Of a stretch of DNA of 64,000 nt, positions 34,301 to 46,200 are shown piece by piece. Both the position numbers and the translations under genes were made by a program. The notes under the pieces were generated by a model, which worked only from the letters and a program-made list of their open reading frames with translations, was not told the DNA's origin and did not search any database. Each line of letters starts with the position of its first letter. Within the stretch, counting starts at the first letter, position 1. The DNA comes from Klebsormidium nitens (lineage: Eukaryota > Streptophyta > Klebsormidiophyceae > Klebsormidiales > Klebsormidiaceae), in assembly GCA_000708835.1 (NCBI GenBank), contig DF237031.1, positions 59,840 through 123,839 of the forward strand, given 5' to 3'.

Positions 34301-37091
34301 AGCACCCGCCTGCATGAACATGCGAGGAAAATGGGTTAGCCGTGCTAATCCTGGTCTCACCCGCCGTAAACCGGGTTGGTTTAGCCTGGGATTAGGGTGG
34401 GTCCAAGAGCAGCGTTGGGAACTTCTAGGCTTCGCTCTTTCAACGGCTTTCTTTCATTTGCAGACTTCAGATCTTCTGGTCCCGAGATTCCTGGCCTTTT
34501 GAGTTTCGTTTGAATCTACATTTTGTTCTTACAAAACGCCAGGAGACATAGCGCCCGCTCGCGAAGGTGAAGCGTGAGTTCGAACCTGCTCAAACCGTAG
34601 TTTCGAAAGCTCCCGACATCTTTGAAGGGATCTACTGAATGTCTACGAAATGGGGATTACCTGGCCCACTTGAACCATCCCCCCCACTAGGGTCCCCACC
34701 AGCAGAACCACGATCGAGAGCTGCGTCACAATCTGCATACCACGAGAATGCACATACAATCAAAGTTGTGCTGTGAACTACAGAATGACAAAGGACAGCG
34801 GAGATAACAAGCGGCTGTTACTTGCTCAAAGCAATCTGTGAGAAGCGTCTCACAAAGATAATTCTGAATGTCAATCTGCCCCGTTCAAACTCAGGGTCCG
34901 CCTTCGGAATAAGCGTTGTGAATAGTTGTCACTATCACCTGCGGCAAGGTTTGCCAGGACTTGAACTCACTACCATAACAGCCCCTTCCAAGCAACAACG
35001 GGGTTATGGCAGAACGGAGGGAGGGAGAACTTGGACTCCAGCCAATCTTCGCGAGGCCCCAATCAGTCTAACCTTGGGAAACGGACGCTGGACTCCAACG
35101 AACTTTACATTGTGAACCATCTGTGTGTAGGTGGGTTTCCTCGAAACTGACAAGTCTGGGAGTGCGCGTCTTCCTTCCGATCATTACGACAGTCGAGCAC
35201 AACCTTCGAAGGAACTTCGGGGATCAATCAGAGGTTCAAATGGAAGCCGCACCAGCCAAGGCTCGCCCCCCACTGCGTAAGCTAGTTCTTCATAGTTGGT
35301 CTTCCCAGCAACGTATGCTTGACGCAGTAGCAGGTCGCACGTGTATAGATTGGCTAGAGCGACAACCCCCATGAGGGTGACAGCGCATACGACGCCTGTG
35401 GAGGCGAATGCCGCGGCGATGGGAAGAATCGAGCTGCAAAACAGAGGAAGTCGGATAAACGAGAATCGCTTTTGAGCTTATCAACGGTACTGCAAACTCT
35501 CGTTCAAGGTTGCATACGAGAATTGTCAAGCGGGCCGGCGCTGCGCCATTGGAAGGAAGCAAAAAAGAGAGAATGCTTTTCGACTTGTGTTGTGTCTTGA
35601 GTTCCCATGTTGCTGTTGGACGGAGAGATTGGCCATCTCCAATCAGGAAGGAAATTTTTGCATTTCCACGAAACACAAGCGTCCCTGTGCGACCTCTTCA
35701 GACCTTTAATCTCACAACAAATTGTGAGGAATTTGGTTCAGTTTTTGAAAACCGCAAACAATAACACAAGCTATGCTGTCTGCGAGCAGGATTTAACGTC
35801 GCTCAGGGAAAAGGAAGAACGAAACTCTTTGAATGACCCCGTACCTGCCCATAATCGCCAGTGTAAGCGCCGACCCTGCACTTAGCATCAGCCTCAAATT
35901 GCCCCGTGACAACAGTGCCTGCCCAAACGGGGCCTCATGATACGGTGTCAACTCCACCGTCTCCATCGCACAGAGTGGGACCTTAACACTAGCATATGCA
36001 GTGGTCCCTTTGGGGGATGTCAACTCCAAACGCTCCCCATCCCTTAGGGTAACAGCTTCAATTGCCTAAAGACATCACGTCACCCCAATATGCTCCATCG
36101 CTTCTGAAAGGCTGTTGCCTTTGTCAACTATATCTCAGAGGCCCAGCTTCACGGGTTCTGCTTAGCAAAATTCTAGAGAGGATCGCTGGACGCTGTTACG
36201 CTGGGATTGTTCGTTAGCTGGTGAGTGACTCCTGGACTAGTGTCAATCAGTACTTTCGTCAATCCAGTGAGCGGTATCTGTGAGCTTTAGCGAATACCAC
36301 CTGCCGCTAGGCAGCTGCATAGTTCGGCAATTTATGCTCCGGGCTTTTTCACACTGGACTGCCGACGGCCTTTGTGTGAATGTACATGTCGCTGACACCC
36401 AGTGAAACACCAGGAAAGAGTGCGCACTCTTTGCAATTGACTGATAGAGCTGATTTCACCACTGCTTTTGCTGTGACGCTTTGCTCTGCGTTTTCCTATC
36501 GTCCAAGATCCCGCACAGTGCACACGTCAAAAGCTGCGTACATATTTGCTGCCAGATCTACTCTGGTCTCCGAGAAACGGATAGAGGCGCCACTGCATGC
36601 TGCTGTTCGTTGGCACGACAGGCTAAAAGTTGCAAACTTCTTAGCAGTATGTTTGGCTCAATCAGCATCGATTCATGGCCTCGAGATCCCCCCCTTGTTG
36701 CCAGCAAAGTTCTTCTCCGGCGCCCTTTTCTTTTGACAGGAAGCTAGCTCGTCTCCTTGCATTGCAGCATCCATGCAGACCCTTGCGAGGTTTAAGATAT
36801 AATTTTACCTGGGCCATCACTGACGATCAATCCGGGCGTGCCGGTTTCGGAGGCGTTGGGCTTTTTCCAGCCCCAGGTAAAGCTGGGGACTGCCAGGAAG
36901 GCAGACGGTTTTCGAAGCTTTACGAACCTGGCCGGTTGAAATGGCTCCCGGGGCCGGGTTTGGACTAATAATTTCGGTCGGTTTGCCTGGACTCTGGAGG
37001 AAGGAGCACGCAGAGCTCTGCTCAGCTGTCCAGAGCGAGCACTTCCAAGAAGCAAAAGGAGGACTACGACAGTTCCCTGAAGGAACGCCAC
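28351..37091 (-). CDS. Amino-acid transporter (Aa_trans / AAAP-SLC38 type)
   Basis: Minus-strand exons: 37091-36809 (tentative), 36055-35845, 35433-35253, 34732-34661, 34309-34169, 33480-33351, 32652-32515, 31398-31261, 30671-30386 and 28593-28351. Exons 2-9 are in phase. They encode a multi-pass membrane protein: GSSILPIAAAFASTG (the GSGILxLPxAF-like first helix), LANLYTCDLLLRQ, GKTNYEELAYAVGG, IVTQLSIVVLLVGTLVGGM, a helix with FYIQPILMPMIAEMPRG, and late helices LLITGATGVCMVSYVIP and CLPLLVLVIGLVSS. This is the order of the Aa_trans family of proton- or sodium-coupled amino-acid carriers; substrate and membrane are unknown. Exon 1 has a hydrophobic leader, but its junction with exon 2 depends on choosing an AAG acceptor. 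The join of exons 9 and 10 is out of phase as drawn, so a short exon may be missing. The start faces EFSEC across 204 bases. Confidence 0.8.
29683..30121 (-). repeat. Echo array of the 3' end and donor of transporter exon 30671-30386
   Basis: Minus-strand copies of the exon end (GTATGCATGGTGTCGTATGT...ATGATGTACTACGGACT, then the donor GTGAGTT) lie at about 30121-30040 and 29765-29683, with a short remnant at 29905-29868. Two copies keep an intact GTGAGT donor at the same place, and the flanking intron sequence is also repeated, giving a unit of about 350 bases. They lie downstream of the functional exon in gene sense. Confidence 0.85.
31445..31835 (-). repeat. Three echoes of the acceptor and start of transporter exon 31398-31261
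   Basis: The exon start, on the minus strand GGAACGCGTTTCTCACGTAC followed by a region ending in CAAAGGGAAACAT, is repeated upstream in gene sense at about 31541-31458, 31678-31606 and 31835-31745. The nearest copy retains the frame for several codons. Conserved blocks on the plus strand include CGAGCGGCTCCA and AGAACGCAGTACG. Confidence 0.85.
31908..32450 (-). repeat. Two echoes of the 3' end and donor of transporter exon 32652-32515
   Basis: The exon end plus donor (plus-strand AATCACGCAACCGGGGCGGC then TCACCGAGCGTCACGAAACG) is repeated at about 32309-32450, nearly unchanged at its start, and at about 31908-31975 in decayed form. The first copy extends more than 120 bases into the exon and is interrupted at 32372-32417 by CCCTAAA-rich DNA. 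Together with the b-copies at 31445-31835 they fill the intron between these two exons. Confidence 0.87.
32372..32417. repeat. 46-bp telomere-like (CCCTAAA-type) insertion
   Basis: A run of imperfect CCCTAAA units (CTAAAACCCTAACACCCTAA and onward) interrupts an exon-edge echo. The corresponding position in the functional exon, between GATC and CCAACGT, is continuous, so this is a later insertion. Plant-type telomeres consist of this heptamer. Confidence 0.8.
33769..33830. repeat. 20-bp minisatellite, three units
   Basis: Three tandem copies of CTTGAGGCTTGAATCGATG(C) lie in an intron of the transporter gene. No link to a flanking exon is visible. Confidence 0.9.
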
Positions 37092-37295
37092 AGCAACGGA
37101 CTCCTTCTTTGACGAAGACTCCGCTAGCTTTTGATTGCCCGCAGACTTTTATGGCGAGCTGCGTGTGTCTTGATTACTCATTCTTTCTAAAGAAGATCAA
37201 GTTGACCTGACAGGAGAAGCCGCAGATGACCAGCTCAATGACCACTCTGTTCGCACAGAGCTGACCTATTCAAAAACCTTATCAACAGAGCTGCA
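37092..37295. promoter_or_regulatory. Divergent promoter between the transporter and EFSEC genes
   Basis: The proposed start codons of the minus-strand transporter (37091) and plus-strand EFSEC (37296) are 204 bases apart, so both promoters and 5' UTRs must share this space if the transporter's exon 1 is right. I see no TATA box that I can assign with confidence. Confidence 0.5.
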
Positions 37296-40200
37296 ATGGG
37301 GTCCGAAAAAGCAAGTGCCGCCGATGGCCGTATCATGAATGTGAATGTGGGAATTCTAGGACACATCGACAGCGGAAAGACCAGCCTTGGTGAGTTGTAC
37401 TTCTGTTGCATGTGTCAGATGCCCTTCAGTTCTTTTGGAGCTGATTGGCAGCTTCAATATCAGTCTGGATTTGAAGCTGTTCCTGACATGCTGGATATAC
37501 GCTCTGGTGCGCTGGTCAAGCTATTAACCACCCCCCCTGTTTAGCAACTGTTTTATAGAGCTTCTTTGATAGAAACTGGTGTTCTAGCATGTTCTAATCT
37601 TCTCCAATGTAGCTTTTGGCTTGAACAACTGGAACGTCACTTTCTCTGCAGTTTCCAGCTAGGATGGCTTACTAAAACAGTTGTGTTGAATAGTGGGAAT
37701 GCTGGGGGATTGTCTTCAGGTTATGAAATGATTGGATCGGACCTAAGTTCCTCGATGTCACCCGAGTCTTCTCATAGACTCAGATAGTGTATGACGCACG
37801 TCACCTGTCCTCAACGATCGTGTGAATAAGCTTTAGTCTGCCACCTGACTGATACGTTGGAACACCAGCTTAAACGTGGTGTCAACGCCGCGATTGTCGG
37901 AACAATCAAAGAGTCAAAATTGGAACCACTTCAAATCTGTGTGTCAAATAGCTTACTCTCAATCGGTTCTGAAAGGCAAGGTATTCGAAATTCGACTCGA
38001 CGGTTACGACTTTTGAGTTTTTTGTCTTCGCTACAGACGGTCTCTTCCAAGATCTTCCTTTGAGATTCTGTTCCCACAAGTGCTCCCTACACCCCAGATA
38101 ATAGGTGGTGCAATGCCAAGTTTTTCCGCAAAGCTTCGCAAAATGAATTGTTTTTATCAAGTGTTGTTCCCTCACACCCAGGCAATATTTCTACTAATCT
38201 ATTTGGTACCTTGCATATCGCTTCAGCTCCAACGGGGACTGTTCACCCATTGTCCTTAAGGGCCTGCTTGCTGCGGTCACTACTCTGATCACCAGAATTG
38301 TAGTAGTTTTTATTAACGCACTTTCGTTGACACTATGAACATTGGGATTTGATCCGTGCAACTTCCGACAACTGCAGTGTGGGATTCCTGCCACAAAAGC
38401 TACGACAGCCCCGCTTCTACTTTATGTAATAACACGGTAGCCGCTTGTAAGTCAAAGTATTGCACCAAGCTTGCCCTTCGATGAAGCTTGAGAGTTTACT
38501 CACACAGGTAAACGTGAAGTCGGCCTTCTGTGGATGCTAAGGAGTGTGTGTTTACCCAAGGACTGACACAAGTGTGCTTCTTCAAATCTTCGATGTTTTG
38601 ACATCTGCAGCTCGCGCCCTGAGTACACTCCTCTCCACTGCTGCCCTCGACAAACACCCCCAGAGTCTGGAGCGGGGGATCACCCTCGACCTGGGCTTCT
38701 CAGCTTTTCAGGTAGGCTTAAGCTTGCGCAGGGCGCACTTTTAACTAATCAGTTGTGGTGTCAGAACTCATGAGGATCTATACAAGATAGGCGAAAGTGG
38801 GAGTCGATTCTGGTGTCAGGACTTGATCAGGACCGAAACCAGATTACGCAAATCTTAGTTCGCCGGACCTTCCACAAGATATGGAGACAGAAAATCCATT
38901 TTGCACATCTTCTAAGCAGCTGCCTGCCGCTCAAAGCAGCTGAGCCTTAGCATTTAACACCACTTCCCAACCAACTTTGGAATGATCATGTCATACAGCG
39001 TTCGATACAATCCCGTGAGAATTGTACCTCAGCTGCCTTCACGTCCAGAATCTAGCCGTGGACTGCCTACTTGACAATTATTGACTGCGTTGAATGGAAG
39101 TAAGTTAACCGGACACTCGCAAGCTATAGGCTTATTGCTGCCTCATTTTCTGCAAAGTTGCAGTCTCAGTTTGGTGTACCACTCATGTCCATTGCAGGTT
39201 GATCTGCCAGAACATCTTGCAAGCCTACCCTTCGACAAGCTGCAGTTCACTTTGGTTGACTGCCCCGGCCATGCATCGCTTATCAAGACCATCATAGGAG
39301 GTGCGCGGTTCTTCACATCTTTGGATTGTATAGACAATATGAGAGGCGCTTTTCGTGAGGTGCTAGCTGAGTCTCTGTGTCCACAGTCTAGCAATTGAAT
39401 GAATTGAAATCGAGAAATTATAGCAGGGCTACTCATATGACTAGCTCCAGTCTTTTCCAGCGAAGTCCTGAGTCAGTCAATCATTCTCGCGTCAAGGCCC
39501 TGTGGAAGAAAGGTGCCTTGGGGAACAGATTGAAAACCAACGCAGACACTCTTAGAAAGAGTGGAACGCAGTCACTCCCGATAGAGAGTGAAACGCATTG
39601 AAGGGGGGCGGTAGACGAATGAGCGAGGAGTTTACCGAAGGGGTTACTCTTTGCTCCTCAAACAGGGTGGCTTCGCTGGGGATCTACCGTCCTCCACTCC
39701 ACACGTTCGGGTAATCAGCTCAATTGGTAGAGCATCTCGTTTACACCGAGAGGGCTAGCGGTTCTCCCGCTCGTGTTCCCGCCCTATATATTTTTAACCT
39801 CCCCCACTGAGAAATAGAGAAGCTTAAAGCGTCAAGTAGATTTTTCAGTAATCATTAAACTTTTGGACCGATAAAAACTGGGTGGCCAAAGCAGGTATTT
39901 GTCACTAGACGGAATGGTTCCAATGCTTAGCAGAAGGAGCCCCTGCTCTCCTCAGAGTGCCCTCACATGTCTCCAACGTTACAGGTGCCCAGATCATTGA
40001 CGTCATGCTGCTCGTCATTGACGTCACAAAGGGCATCCAGACGCAAACCGCTGAGGTGGGTCGTCTCTTTCGTCGATTGTGGCAATTGATACTCAAAGCG
40101 GAGCAAAATGCGGGCACCAGAAGCACATTGGAAAGGTGAGGCGGGTTGTGAGGTCGTATCTCTTTCGTCGATTCACTTTGGCAAACGATACTCGAAACGA

Positions 40201-43200
40201 GCAGAATGCGAAGGTTTTGCACCTGGAAGCATATTGGCAAAGGCGGCTCGGTTCCAAGAAGCACGAGATGTCGACTTTTCTCTACGGTGCCCTTTCTGTA
40301 ATCACAGAAACAAAACCCCGTAGTTATCCTGTCTCGACAAGGTTCAAACAATGACAAACGCCCCGTTGAGTTGGCCTCATTTTGGTTCTGTGTGCAGTGT
40401 TTGATTGTTGGCGAAGTTTCCCCCTGCCACGACATGGTTGTCGTCCTCAACAAAGTTGTGAGTTTCCGTTTGAACTTTCTGTTTGCACTGGGCAAACAAC
40501 GGGCATTTGGTGACCTTATTAAGAACGGGCGTGGAATAGTCCAGTTTACTTTGGATCGATGTTTCGTCGAGGAACGGAGGTGATTCCTCTTTCCTCTCGT
40601 GAATCGATGAACAAGTGATCTTGTCACAGAGGGCTTGCAAGACGTTGGGATTTTAGCTGCCGTTGGCGCAAAGCATGGCGCTCTAGAAAGGTGTCAAGGT
40701 ACCCTGAAGTTTCTCTTTGCCATTTTCCATAACCAATCCTTAGCGCCAGTGAAAGATGTTGCTTTATGAAGTGGTGTACGGCGAATGAATGCAGATCAAA
40801 TATCGATCTGCACACAATTGAGGAGAGGAAAAACGCCATTCCTAAAAGGATCGAGAAGCAGATCAGAATATTAGATAGATTCAATAGAGAGTCCCAGCAA
40901 GAACTCGCTCTTTTTGAAGGCTTACGATCACCACTCGCTTTGGCTTCAAAATGTTCTTCCTGTCGAATCCTGAACGACAGGAATCGAGAAGGCGCACAAA
41001 GACTTCTTCGAGATTGTAGCAGAGGACAAAAGGATGCACGACGTCGGGAATGTTGAAGAAGCATTTGTTTTCGAATTTGAGAGATAAATAACCGATCCGT
41101 TGCTTTCGTGATCTCAGGATCTTCTTCCCGACGAGTCCCGGGACGCCAAGATTGAGAAGATGAAGAACGGCTTGCGAAAGACGTTCGCGGCGACCAAGTT
41201 TCGGGACTGCGCGATGGTTGCCACGTCAGCAAGCCCGGGGGGGCCGGACGGTAGGGACCAGCAACGACAGGTACGGACTTGTTTGCCACGTGTCGGCTTC
41301 CTGTGCGAAAGGCCGTAATACAACTTCGAGTTGACTTGGATTTTGGCAGCCGCATCTGTTCATCGCACCTTTAGCCGTCAAAACGGACGAATCTCAGCGT
41401 CAATCGCCCGTCCTTCCTATACGGTTTGACTTTTGGTGCGCATCTCCAGGAGATCAGGCTCCGAGCTTCGATCTACCTATTATGTCCTTCATTAGAAAGA
41501 CTGATGAAGTATCTTGGCTGTTAGCTTCGTCCAATTATCCTGACTGTCAGCTGAGTCCAAATATCTTGTCGGTCAGCTTAGTCCGTGATGAATGTCCGGG
41601 TGAGAATGTTAGTGTCCATCGAAGCTGCTGGCAGGGAATTCTTTGCAAGGGTCTCGAGCCGAGTCTCTGGAGGAAGCGTTTCGCTGAGACTGACGCCAGC
41701 ATTTGGCTTGAGGCAGGAACGTCCAATAAGGAGTGGGGTGGTGTCTTAAGAAGTCCAGAGGTCGTTGCGAATTTACAGCGGCGATCAGTTGAGAAGTCCA
41801 AAACACTGCAGCACACAAGCGGTCTTGCTGCCCGGACTGTATAACGGAGTGCTGCGATGGAACGTACGTCAATCCTCATATTGGTCTCTTCCTTAACGTC
41901 TCCCCTGGACTCAATCGGACGACTTTAAGAGAGGGTGCAAAACGAAGACCTGGTTGCGCTTTCAAAATGCTCACGTATTTGTGCTTTCTGCAGTCCTCCG
42001 GAGTCTCTTCCCTCAACTCAATTGGACGACCCTACGAGAAAGTTCAATCTGAAGAACCTGATTTTGCTGTTGGAATAAACACAAATTCTGGCTCTCTGCA
42101 GTCGTCCGGAGTCGACGAACTCGTAAACGTTCTCCGCTCACGCGTGCGCCCAATGCACCGCTCGAGCGAGGGCTCATTTCTGTTCGCGGTCGACCACTGC
42201 TTTCCGATCCGGGGTCAAGGGACGGTGCTGACCGGAACGGTGCTAAGGGGACACGTGGCGGTCAACCAGAGCATCGAGCTGCCCGAGTTGAAAGTACAGG
42301 TAAGGACTTTCCATTGCCTACTGGAGGAAGCTCCGTCATGACGATGAAAGTGCTTCTGAAATTCTTATACATCAAAAGCTGCTTTCACAAGAGTTTTTGG
42401 CGATCAAACTTAGATGAATACGGGCTGGTCAAGAAGTGGTCATTTTTTACTGTAATCAGACTTGGGCGGTAGCCTTAAGGCAAGGTCAAATACTGGTGAT
42501 GTGTCCAATAATCTGAGACTTCAGCATGGTATCCAGCCTGGTTAGCGAATAGAATCTCGTGGGTTTCCCGGTTCTTGACCCAATAGCGTTCTTTACGGGG
42601 ACAGTACATTAGGCAACCCGAATTGGAGACACTGGACGTCTCCAATTCCGGACACTGGATGTTGTCTTTAGCCTCGATACGAGACGAAGCTTGGGAAGAC
42701 GAAAGAAACGGGTACCGAACCTGGGGCATCTGGCACTCCTCCCAAGGCATTCTTATCGCTGCTGATGATCGCAAACCAATTGAGCGCGTGGAGTCCAACT
42801 CCTCCGTTGGACGGAGCTCAGGGTGACACGTTGCACTTAATCAACCTCTTAAATCTGCTGGAGTAGACGTCATTGGTCGGCGGACAAGTCCTTGTGCGGG
42901 CCAGAGGCGCTTGCGGGTAGACTGCTGCTGAAGTCGTGCCGACGTTTGGGTGCGACTGCAGAGCTTCCAACGCGCCGACCGCTTTTTCTGAGCTTGATGT
43001 GATACCATGGCCTTTGAATTGGTATGGCCACCTGGCTTTGACAAAAGTTAGGTTGCTTTCTTTGAAACTCTGTGGGACTGAGAGGACGAGCTCAGTGCAC
43101 TCAAGGGGATCTTGTTGTTGGGGGGCCACATCTACGAAGAAGCAGATCCCTTTTTGGAGATGTCACTCCTCACAAAACGCATGCAGCCAGTAATAAAGGC

Positions 43201-46200
43201 CTGAACTCACTAGCACGATGCGAGAGGTCGACGGATTCCAGAGTCGCTGTCAAGGGTCTTCGAGCGCTCAAGGGCTTCTCGTTTCTTTCTTTGCAGAAAA
43301 AGGTGAAGTCGATGCAGATGTTTCACCGGCCAGTCCAGCGGGCGATTCAGGGCGACCGCGTCGGGCTGTGTGTGACTCAATTGGACGCCAAGACCATCGA
43401 GCGGGGCCTCGCAGCAGAACCAGGAACAGGTCAGCCAGCGGAGGATTTGACTAACCTTTCTGCTGTGTTTAGATTTTTTTGTTTGTCAGCCTTTGCGCTT
43501 CCAGCCCCTCCTTTTGCATTCGGTTCTTGCTTGCAATTGTACAGCCGTCAGCCGGCTTGAAAACAAACTGGCTTGTGTGTGTGGAACCATATTCTTTTGG
43601 CGCGATATTTGACCAGTGAATACAATGCAGGGTATCAGAATGTGAAAGATGTTCTTGCTGGCAAAGGAAAGTGTTTTTGCCTTGCTGCCAGCGTTTGAGC
43701 CTGAAGCTCCGATTGAATGAGTAGCTCGGGCGTCTTTGTTGTCGCCTTGTTTCATAAAACACCAGCGAAGCTCGCAGAAAAAGGTACAAAGCCCGCAGTT
43801 CCAGTCGTGGAAGCAGGAGTTGAGAAGCTTCTGAAGCGCGTGAAACCTCTTTGTCACCCATCCTTACGCGCCAAAGTCAATTACAACCGAAAACAGCGGC
43901 CCGTGAAATTATCGGTCATTCCGTGGGTCTGGCATCCTCTGGCGGCCTTTGCTGACGTCTCCAGACATGTTTTGCTTCTAGCGAAAATTTTGCAATCAAG
44001 TATGAAGCCGCTCTTGTGTTGCGAGATGACATAACCCTTCTCTTTGGTTTCCACAGTTCCCACAATTTTCGGTGCACTCGCGCGCGTCCACAAGATTCGG
44101 TACTTCAAGGGGCGGATACCATCAAAGGCCAAATTTCACGGTAAGACGTTTCGCACGTTTCTCCCGTTAGGATGACTGTCAACTAGTTCTCCGAGGCCTC
44201 CATATCTTCTGCTGAAGGAATTGGTACTTGTGCAGAGACAGTCGCTCGAGTGGCACCTTCAGCGGCGTTCTTTCCTTTTTCCAGTGGTCTTAAGGAGTTT
44301 GAACGGCAAATGAAGCGCTGTCATTTGTAGCCACCGCTTACTCGCATCGGTCCTCGAGAGCCTTCAGCAGTCTGCTTACGAATACTCCTTTCAAGATCTT
44401 CTGGCGGCATACCCCTCAAGTGCCATTTGCGGCGACCTAGTACCAGCAGCCTTCTTCTCCTGGTCGCCCTTTTCCATCCTGACATCCATTCTGAAACGTC
44501 CTCTTTTCAGTGACCGCGGGCCATTCAACCGTGATGGCCGAAACTCGTTTCTTCTCCTCGGAAACGGGACAAAGGGGTTCGGACGAGAGAAAGCTTGAAT
44601 CCGCGAACGAAGGGGCGTTTGACTTTGAGCGGGACTATTGGTATCAAGAGGAACTTTTAGACGAGGAGGCGACCGTGTCTGGCCGGGGCGATGAATCCAC
44701 GTAAGTGCACAAGTTTGGGCTTTGTTGTCTTCCTTTTCTTAGTTTAACCTCTTCTTGTATCTGTCCCTTATCGCTCAATCGCCGCTTGGAAACATGCGAT
44801 GGGACGGATCGCTGTGAAACCTCCGTACTTTTTCGGAGCGGCTTTCTTTCGATCCCTCGTTCGGTTCCTTTGACATTTTTCAACCAATCTTGAGTACAAG
44901 CCTTCTTTCGAGGATCTCCGATGCCGTCTTGTTCACCTGGAAAAAGAATTATCAACGCTTGTAGTGAAAATTAGGGATAATTATTTGGACCGCGGACCGT
45001 CTTCTCTTGCACGGTCTTTCTTCCCTAACACCCGCGCATGCAGAGTTTGTTTTCAGAAGCCTTTGGCCTACCGATATTGCAAAGCAACATGAATGGAAAG
45101 CGCTTTAGAAGGGCAGATAAAGCTTGCGACGTCATTGGCCGTCAGACTCGCTCAAGCTGCTGTATAATTCCAGATTGGTCGCCGTCTGCATGAGCGCTTC
45201 GCTCAACTTCGCAGCCGCTCAACTAGGGGAAATTTGAAGCCTCCAGTCTTTTGCAGCCAAGACACCCGACCTTGTCACGCAGTTGTTATGCTTGGTTTCC
45301 CAGAAGAAATCAAGGCGTTTTCATCCGTTAGGATTCAACACGAATCCCATTGAGGAGCTGGAGTCTCTCTTTAGGACGTTGCCGGATCGCCATCCATTCT
45401 TGCTTTAACAGCTCAAGCAACTTTTACGGGTGAAACTTGCAATTGTTCGTAACCCTAGAGTTGTATCTTTCTGCAGGCCCGCAAACCCCGGTGCCCAGTG
45501 GGTATTCTTGATCTTCGGGACCCCAATCCCCTTTTCGCGCTCACGCAGCAATAGAAGGTCAAATTTTCGCTGTTCGTAACTAACAAATCGGTTTTTCTGC
45601 AGGCCCGCAAAACCCGGTGCCCAGTGGGTTTTCTTAACCTTTGAGACCCCGATCACGTGCCCCCTCGGCGCGCTCTTGATTGGCTCACGGCTCGACACGG
45701 ATATTCACACCAACACGTGCCGGCTGGCGTTCCACGGGCGGCTGCTGCAGGCTATGGACCCCAGGGATAAGGACGCTTTGCAGGTGTGAATTTGTCTTGT
45801 GATCCGTCCCGTCGTTTCCGTCAAACTTCTCTCACTCAACGTCCCCCCTGCTTTCAAAGGGGCGTGGTGTAAGACGGAACGCCCTAGCGACCCAATAGCC
45901 CGTGTGCCTGCACTCTGGGTCGCTGATTTCAGTACCAGGTGATCGAATTTTCGACGACCTGAGGACAGAAGATTCTGCGAAGGGGCCGCCGCAAAACCAC
46001 GTGGTTAGACGCCCATTTTAAAGCTCGCCAAGAAGTTCCCTTCCATCCGGTGCAAATCCTAGCAGCCTCTCTCTGATGTCAATTGATAATCCCGCACTTC
46101 GACGGTCACGACGTCGGATTGCAGTTTGTCAGGCTCTTGACTTGGTGCATTCGCTAATCCCATGCATGAATTTTACTTGTCTTCTTACTTCCTCAGTTCA

